In this document: positions 58,016 to 64,000 of the stretch, in pieces
Layout: each line of letters opens with the position of its first letter
Numbering within the stretch: the stretch's first letter is position 1
Assembly: GCF_031877795.1 (NCBI RefSeq)
Contig: NC_133948.1
Location: forward strand, 15,330,948 to 15,394,947
DNA: 64,000 nucleotides
Origin: Strix aluco
Taxonomy: Eukaryota > Chordata > Aves > Strigiformes > Strigidae
Direction of reading: 5' to 3'
Position numbers and translations under genes: made by a program
The notes under the pieces: model-generated
Database searches by the model: none
Told to the model about the DNA's origin: nothing
The model's input: only the letters and a program-made list of their open reading frames with translations

Positions 58016-60444
58016 CCCGGTTTCACTGCTCAGCGTCCCACGGGCTGGTTGAACCAAAACCAGCCTCAGCTGCCCCGAAACTCAAATGCAAAAGAGGGCA
58101 GCGGCAGTAGCGGGGCTGGCACCCAGGGATGGGGACGTCAGCCATACGGGGATACCCGTGTCCCATCACGGGGCTTCGCATCCCGAGCCCAGCTGTGGGA
58201 CCCGAAAATCTGGCCTGGGAGGGAGGGAGGTGGAAGCCCAGGAGGTGCCTCTGGAGCATCCCAGCATGGCAGGGGACTGTGCCCAGCCACGGCGCTCGGC
58301 GATGCTCTGCAGGATGCTCTGTCTGTCTGTCCCTCTGCTCGCCCCCCCCACCCTTCTGGGTGATGAATTCGGGCGATAAGTGGGGGACACCGAGCAACAC
58401 GGTTCAGCCCCTCTGTCCAGCAGCACCCAAGGGTGCCCCAGGGAGGAAACGCAACTACCCGGTGCCGAACAGCCGTGCTGTGACCCACACGGGGCCCTGG
58501 GTGTTGCCCAAGGGCGCGGGGGCTGAGGGCAGCGGAAGCCTGGCGCGGGCAGCGGTGCAGGCAGCACTGCCCTCACTGCGGCGACAGGCTTATGCAACAC
58601 AGCCATGGGAGAAACCGGCTGCACGGCCCCAGCTGGCATTGCCGTGGGGCTCGGTGCTGCCGGCAGCACCCAGCGCAAACCCCCTTGCCCCCCTCATCCC
58701 CCCTGTCCCGGCGGATGGAGCCCACCAGGAGTCCGGCACCAGTGGGAGCTTTTTCCACCCCATAAAACTGAATATATTTTATGAGCTTTTTGAGATGCGT
58801 TGCAATCTGGTTGATTTTGGTGACCATCAAAAACTGCTGGAGCGAGCAGGAGGAGCTCCCGCCCCGTGCCAAATTTGTGCATTCAGAGGGTTTGGTGGCA
58901 GCACGGGGGGACAATCCAGAAATGACATCTCCTCCAGGGCGGCAGAGCGTGTCCATGACTCACTTCCAGAAGAAGAAATGTTTTCTTTTCCCAAAATTTC
59001 CCCTTCCCAGCCACCCCATGACCTGCAGGACTCCCTGCTGCGGGAGTGAGGCCAGTGCTGCTTCCTCCACCAGCTGCCTCCTCCTCCTCGGGGCATCCCC
59101 CAGCAGAGGTGGTGGCCAGGCTGGGTTCAGTGGGCAGGGCTGTGCCCAGGGCAGCCCTGGAGGGGTGGAGGAGCCAGAACATCCTTCTCTCCCCACTACT
59201 TGAAGTACTTTGTCCATCCATCTGTCTGTCTAGACAGTCTGTTAGCCATCCGTCCATATATCCACCTGTCCAGCCATCCGTCAGCCTGTCTATCCATCTA
59301 TCTATCTATCATCCATACAATGAACCATCATCCCTCACCACCTCTACATCCATCCACTCATCCATCTATCCACCCGTCTATCTGTCTGTCCATCTGCTTG
59401 TCCATCCATCCATCCATCCATCCATCCCTCCATCCATCCATCCCTCCATCCATCCATCCCTCCATCCATCCACCCATCCCTCCATCACCCCGTGGGACCC
59501 CCAGCATGTGCGGTGCCGTGACAGGCCCCCAGGCCCCCTGGCTGGGGGAGCAGGACCATGCAGGCAGAGCGCACCCCCCCCTCAGATCCCCCCCATGGCC
59601 ACGGGTGGCCCTGGCCCCTCCGCATGGCACCATCACCTCCCAGGGCTCCACGTGGGGTCCGTGTGGGGCCGGGCAGGGAGGAGGCCACCACGATGGCCAC
59701 TCCACCAGAGGAAAGTGGGTGGCAGAGGACTGTGCAATACCCAATGGGGACAAAAATAGCGCCGGTGACCGCATGGGCCGGCTGCAATTTCTTCATCACT
59801 TGGGCGCACGTCACCAGCGTCTCATGACTCCGGACAAGAGAGTGAGACAGGAAAGAAAGCGCCCGGGGAGGTTGCAGAACCCGACGGCTTGCAAGCGTGT
59901 GGGAGCTGACGTGGGGAGGACCCGGCCAGGACCTGGGCACGCTCCCCGCTTGGTGCCTGGGGGAGTGGGGGCCGGTTTTTGGGGACAGGATGGCAGCAGA
60001 GCCGTGGTCACCCACTACCCACTGGCCTGAGCCCCGCTGAGCTGCCCACCCTGGGGGAAAGGACCCCGAAGAGGTTTCTGCTGCACTCGTGCTCCCGCTG
60101 AGTCTCGCTCGGTGGCCAGGTGCGACCCCTGGGGGCACCCGCATGGGGACAGCACCCCCCAGGCACCCCAGGAGAGGACAGCCCCCATGCTGTCACCATC
60201 TCCCACATCCTCTCTCCTTGCTGGCCACCTGTAGGGGTGGGGACCATCCTCCCTGGTTTGTCAGGGCTGGTGACTTGCCTTTGCTTTTTTTTTTTTCACC
60301 CAAACTATGTGGCAGGCGAGCTGGCCACAGCCTGGCGACTTCACAGCGGGGTCACAGGGAGTGCCACGTCCCCCTGTCACATCCCAGCTGCTCCCATCCT
60401 ACCCAGTGCCACCAGTCTGAGGCACCCCCCCGGGACTACGTGGG
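58016..60444. other. OSM-CASTOR1 spacer
   Basis: GC-rich DNA holds an AT-rich island near 58745-58840, an AP-1 heptamer at 58956-58962 and the TCCA microsatellite. Long open frames here, including one that reads through the microsatellite as a His-Pro-Ser-Ile repeat, are not genes. Confidence 0.5.
59210..59485. repeat. TCCA tetranucleotide microsatellite
   Basis: Interrupted runs of CCAT/TCCA with CTGTCTAT variants extend over about 275 bp, purest at 59400-59470. Confidence 0.95.
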
Positions 60445-61187
60445 AATAAAAATAATAGGACTTTTATTGACTTATTAAAAACTATGTGAAAATACAGCTG
60501 GTCACTGTTGTCCCCCCACAATAGGCAACAGCCCAGGGAGGGGCATGGGGCCACCCTGGAGGAGACACAGGGCTGGGGCTGAACCTCAACCCCCCCCCAC
60601 CCCTGCTTGGAGATTTTTGGGGTGTCAGGGGGAACCCCAGCTCCAGGGATGCTTTCACCCCCCATTGGGCCTGTCCACGGGTGCCCCAGAGCATCACAGC
60701 CACCCCCCCCCTCCCATCCCTGTGGGGACACACACAGGGCATGGGGCCACATCCCACCAACCCCAGGCTGTCACCCCCAGCACTGTGGTGGCACATCACT
60801 GCTCTCTGGCATGTCCCCCCCCATGTCCCCTCCTCCAGCGGGTCCCTGGGGACACCCACTCTCCTCCTGAGCCCCCCACCCCAGCCTGGCACAGGCAGGG
60901 CTGGAGGCAGAGGATGGCACAGGGCTGCCCTGTGGCCTCACCCGTGGGGTGGCACGGTGGGGACTGCTCCCCCCTCCCACAGGACACTGTCCCACTGCCA
61001 CGAGGCCACCGGATCCCTGAAGCCACCATGTCCCCAGCAGGTAGGGAGCGATGCTGCACCCGGCTCTGCCCCACACCCGGGGGAGCCTTAAAATTAAAAA
61101 ATAATGAATATAGGGGATGGGGGGCAGGGAAAGGGGGAGCCCACCGTGCCACCGCGCTGGGCCACCCGGCGTGGGGACAGCTGGCCG
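60445..61187 (-). other. CASTOR1: CASTOR1 3' UTR
   Basis: It runs from the TAG at 61188-61190 to about 20 nt past the AATAAA at 60463-60468 (transcript strand). It is GC-rich with no AU-rich decay element, unlike the two cytokine genes beside it. Confidence 0.7.
60463..60468 (-). promoter_or_regulatory. CASTOR1: CASTOR1 poly(A) signal
   Basis: TTTATT on the plus strand is AATAAA on the transcript strand (TCAATAAAAGTCC). Confidence 0.7.
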
Positions 61188-61253
61188 CTATCTGCCGCTC
61201 TCCTGGCGCTGCTGCAGCAGCTGGATGACCTCAGCGATGCCCTCCTCGGGGAC
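61188..61253 (-). CDS. CASTOR1: CASTOR1 last coding exon
   Basis: The acceptor CCCGGCAG precedes GTC at 61253. The exon encodes VPEEGIAEVIQLLQQRQESG plus Arg and stops at TAG 61188-61190. It starts in phase 0. Confidence 0.95.
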   Translation of the reverse strand, partial: VPEEGIAEVIQLLQQRQESGR

Positions 61254-63288
61254 CTGCCGGGGCGGGGGGACAGGGACAGAGGGGGTGTCAGCCCCGAGAG
61301 GACACCCCCACGCGGCAGGGAGGGGCAGGGGCTCACCAAGGCGTGATCAAAGTTGAAGGTGCTGATGTAATATGCCGAGATGTCGGCGGCGGCCAGCGGC
61401 TCGGCGATCTGCGCCACGATGCCGCACTCGTCTGGGGAAGGAAAGGGACCCGGGGGGTGAGTGGTGGCCCAGCCATGGGGACACGCAGGGAGAGCATCAC
61501 CCCAAAGCACCCCCCGGGTAGGGGGAGGATGGGTGGTGGTGGCACAGCGGAGGGGACCACCACAGCCACACTCACCGAAGCCGAGGGGCTGCCCGCCGAT
61601 CCGCACCATCCGCCAGAGCTCCCCCGTCGAGCTGGTCAGCAGCAGGTCACTGGGGAACCTGAGAGAGGTGGGGACCTGAGTGTAACCCCCCCCCGTCCCG
61701 GGGACAGACAGACAGCCCCAGGGACGGCACCTACCGCTTTTGGGTTTCGGCGTCCATCACAATGGAGATGTAGCCCTCGATGAGGGAGAAGGCGAAGAAG
61801 GTGATGGAGTCGAGGTCCTGGCTGCCGGCGCCAGCCTCCCTCGGGGGGCTGCAGAGCAGAGGGGGGGGGGAAGAGCCACAGGGAGAGGTCATAACCCCGA
61901 AATTGGGAGGAGAAGGGCTTGGTGGGGGCACTGGGTGTCTTAGAGCACCATGTTGGGAAGCTGCAGGGTGAGGGGAGGAGGGGGGAGAGGAGGGGGCAGC
62001 GGGTTGCCAGCCGCAGGCAGGACAGGGGTGACACCGGGTTTTTGGGGAGTCCCAAAATGCCGTGGTGCCTCCAGAGCAGGAGGGTCCCACCAGAAGGGAC
62101 CCCATCCTGGGGGACGCGGGAGGTCCCAGCCCGGAGCATCCTCTCGCCCCAGCACCATTCCCACCAGCCTGTTGCAACTCACCCCTCTCTTTTTTGCAAC
62201 TCCCCTCCCTGGGCTTTGCTGCAATGGGGGGCTTGTCCCTCCAGCCACCTCGGGGGTCCCATCTCCCACGGTGGCAGTGGGACCCCCAGCACCCACATGG
62301 CTGCAGCCCCCCAGCACGCTTGGGAGGGCAAAACCAGTTTGCAAAACACCCAGAGCTTGAAAAGCCGCTGGGAGCAAGAGCAGGGACAGGTCACCTCAGT
62401 TCAGGTGGCACCAGGCGAGGGGCCACCACTGTGTCCCCGTCCCAGGACCCACCTGTGGGAGTAGAAGAGGACGTCGATGAGCATGGTGGCGATGGCGGGC
62501 AGCGTGTCGGGGGCCACAGTCAGGACGCAGAAGCGGGTCTGGGGGCTCTGCACGGGGTGCAGCGTGGGGCTAGCGGCTGGCAGGGGGAGAGCCACCCGTC
62601 AGCCTTGGGGACAGCTTGGGGACAGTATCGCAGTGCCACCCTGTGGCCACCGCAGCCACAGCCCGGCATCCCTCAGGGCGCAGAGGGGTGGCCCTGGGGG
62701 TCCCCCCAAGGATGCGGGTACTGCCGGTGGGAGCTGGAGCATCTCGGCAGGGATGGGGCAGCCTTGGGGACAGGGTGGCCCTGGGGGACATGGGACCTGG
62801 CATCACTCACCCGGCTTGGGCTTGAGGAAGCCGTTGCTCACATCGTCGCAGGTGACAGGGACGCACTCGCCGCCCTCCTCCTTGTAGATATCGAACTCCC
62901 CCGCCAGCGTGTGGATCACCACCGGCAGGTCCCGCTCCCGCACCTGGCCAGGGGTGCAGGATCAGGGCCGGCACCACCACCCCCCCCTGCAGCCCCCCCA
63001 GGGACAGCGGGGTCCCCACCCAGCTCCGCTGGAGCCAGCACCCCAGCAGGACACGGCACCGGTGTCCCTGTCCCTGTCCTTGCCATGCACTCACCAGGAT
63101 GAAGTCGGTCTGGTAGGTGGAGAGCATCAGCACCGAGACGTGGTGCTCGGCCAGCGGCGCGATGACCGACCTGGCGATCTTGGTGACACCGGTGGCCTGG
63201 CAGCCGGAGGGCGCCCGCCCGTTGGAGACGACGCTGAGCACCAGCCACGTCGAATCTGCCACCTGCATGAACTCGGAGGGCGGCAGCT
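61188..63288 (-). CDS. CASTOR1: CASTOR1, arginine sensor for mTORC1 (5' end outside window)
   Basis: Seven coding exons are present on the minus strand: 63095-63288, 62811-62943, 62453-62576, 61735-61848, 61576-61658, 61337-61431 and 61188-61253. All junctions are in phase, giving 268 residues plus a split Glu codon that corresponds to about residue 62 of the 329-residue human protein. CASTOR1 is cytosolic; it binds arginine and then releases GATOR2, which permits mTORC1 activation. The ACT-like repeats are visible: TKIARSVIAPLAEHHVSVLM and STYQTDFILVRE, then VLFYSH, FFAFSLIEGYISIVMDAETQ and ISAYYISTFNFDHALVPEEG. The arginine-pocket Ser (in HHVSV) and Asp (in FNFD) are kept. The first one or two coding exons must lie beyond 64000. 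The paralogue CASTOR2 is the main alternative; synteny with OSM favours CASTOR1. Confidence 0.96.
61337..61431 (-). CDS. CASTOR1: CASTOR1 exon with FNFD arginine-site segment
   Basis: The acceptor CTTCCCCAG and the donor TTG|GTGAGC flank 95 nt encoding ECGIVAQIAEPLAAADISAY and YISTFNFDHAL. The Asp of FNFD is an arginine contact in the family. Confidence 0.96.
61576..61658 (-). CDS. CASTOR1: CASTOR1 exon (FPSDLLLTSS segment)
   Basis: The acceptor CCTCTCTCAG and the donor TTCG|GTGAGT flank 83 nt that complete an Arg codon and encode FPSDLLLTSSTGELWRMVRI and GGQPLGF. Confidence 0.96.
61735..61848 (-). CDS. CASTOR1: CASTOR1 exon (FFAFSLIEGYISIVMDAETQ segment)
   Basis: The acceptor CTCTGCAG and the donor AAGCG|GTAGGT flank 114 nt. 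The linker at its start (PPREAGAGSQDLDS) is the least conserved part; the ACT strand that follows is nearly invariant. Confidence 0.95.
62453..62576 (-). CDS. CASTOR1: CASTOR1 exon (SPQTRFCVLTV to VLFYSH)
   Basis: The acceptor CCCTGCCAG and the donor CACAG|GTGGGT flank 124 nt, phase 1 in and phase 2 out. It encodes SPTLHPVQSPQTRFCVLTV and LPAIATMLIDVLFYSH. Confidence 0.95.
62811..62943 (-). CDS. CASTOR1: CASTOR1 exon (VRERDLPVVIHTL segment)
   Basis: The acceptor CTGGCCAG and the donor CCGG|GTGAGT flank 133 nt encoding VRERDLPVVIHTLAGEFDIY and KEEGGECVPVTCDD, ending in phase 1. Confidence 0.95.
63095..63288 (-). CDS. CASTOR1: CASTOR1 exon (ELPPSEF to TDFIL)
   Basis: The acceptor CCCTCGCAG and the donor CTG|GTGAGT flank 194 nt. 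It begins with the last two bases of a Glu codon, then LPPSEFMQVADSTWLVLSV and IARSVIAPLAEHHVSVLML. This is the first CASTOR1 exon inside the window. Confidence 0.96.
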
Positions 63289-64000
63289 CTGCGAGGGACA
63301 AGGGGAAACTGAGGCACGAGGCTCCCGGGGCTCCGCGCAGCCGAACGGCATCTGCTGCCCCACGCCCTGTCCGTGCCGCAGAGCTCGCACCGGCTGAGGC
63401 ACCCCACGTCACCCTGTCCCTCGGGAGATGGGCTGGCCTGGTGGAACCAGGACAGGATCAGCCCCACGCTTGGGGCTGGAGACGCTGGTTTGAGGGTGCA
63501 GGCCAGCCCCATCCACAAGCGATACGAGCCAGACAGGGCTCAGCTGCTCCATGTGCTGAGACAGCACCTGAATTCGGCCGCAGGGATGAGTGGGGCTGAG
63601 GCTACGACCCCCCAAACCCGGTATGTGTCTCTTCTCCCCACACCAGCACCCTGGGCTGGGTGTGAGGGGGGGTGTCAGGGTGTGCTGCACCCCAAAACCA
63701 GTACTGCCACGGCCCTGGGGCTGCCCAGCTCCTCCCATGCTCCCTAAGAGCCCCCAGCCCAACATCCAGCACCAGGGATGCTTGGGGGGACATGGGGCAC
63801 CGGAGGGGACGAGGGAAGGGCCCCCCCACTATCCCAGGGGTGCCAGCACCTCGTGGCAGCCCGGCGGGGAGGGGCCAAGCCCAGGCTGGCCAGGGGCCAG
63901 GGCTGCCTCCCAAAAAGCTGCTTTTGTTGGCAGGGAGGGCGAGTGCTGGCCGGTTCCTTCCTGCCCCAGGATGGGGGGGAGGACGAGGACTGTGCTCATG
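63289..64000 (-). other. CASTOR1: CASTOR1 intron, to window edge
   Basis: GC-rich DNA upstream of the first visible CASTOR1 exon. I looked on the minus strand for the expected preceding segment (FFSLTETPEDYTL type) and did not find it, so this is intron and the 5' exons are to the right. Confidence 0.7.

Noticed and set aside
59400-59470. CRISPR-like regular repeat
   Set aside because: It is a simple tetranucleotide array without spacers, in a vertebrate genome.
59200-60030. Plus-strand frame with His-Pro-Ser-Ile repeats
   Set aside because: This is the TCCA microsatellite read in frame, not a repeat protein.
62062-63102. Plus-strand open frame of 346 codons
   Set aside because: It is antisense to several CASTOR1 exons and introns, all of which have correct minus-strand splice sites.

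Overview
The window is avian nuclear DNA. Five fragments of the bird/reptile LINE CR1 lie in it, including 3' ends with the tail TTCTGTGATTCTGTGA. Its coding content is intron-split vertebrate genes in the order HORMAD2 (+), LIF (-), OSM (-), CASTOR1 (-). That order matches human 22q12 (HORMAD2-LIF-OSM-CASTOR1), so names rest on both sequence and synteny. I cannot name the species.

Layout. 1-1020: a broken CR1 reverse-transcriptase fragment. 3290-3840: a CpG island, probably the HORMAD2 promoter and non-coding first exon. 5590-29030: HORMAD2, twelve coding exons with every junction in phase (354 codons), two of them microexons of 21 and 27 nt. 29030-46890: intergenic, with one CR1 copy and a change near 37-38 kb from AT-rich to GC-rich, repeat-dense DNA. 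46890-50500: LIF, three coding exons (211 aa), a TATA box and an AU-rich 3' UTR. 50540-54760: intergenic, with several GC-rich minisatellites and TGACTCA sites. 54765-57700: OSM, three coding exons (212 aa) with the same intron phases as LIF and its own AU-rich 3' UTR. 57700-60440: spacer with a TCCA microsatellite. 60445-63288: the last seven coding exons of CASTOR1; its start lies beyond 64000.

Functions. HORMAD2 is a meiotic chromosome-axis HORMA protein. LIF and OSM are tandem paralogous four-helix cytokines of the IL-6/gp130 family. CASTOR1 is the cytosolic arginine sensor upstream of mTORC1. Nothing indicates that these neighbours act in one pathway, except the two cytokines, which share receptor subunits and probably regulatory DNA.

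I found no convincing new gene system. The points most worth checking are an OSM that has lost one whole disulfide pair and every N-glycosylation sequon, a LIF with a seventh cysteine, a probable extra HORMAD2 exon, the two adjacent microexons, and an AP-1 site cluster across the cytokine pair. Exon boundaries were derived by hand from splice signals, phase and family similarity; promoters, UTR ends and repeat limits are approximate.
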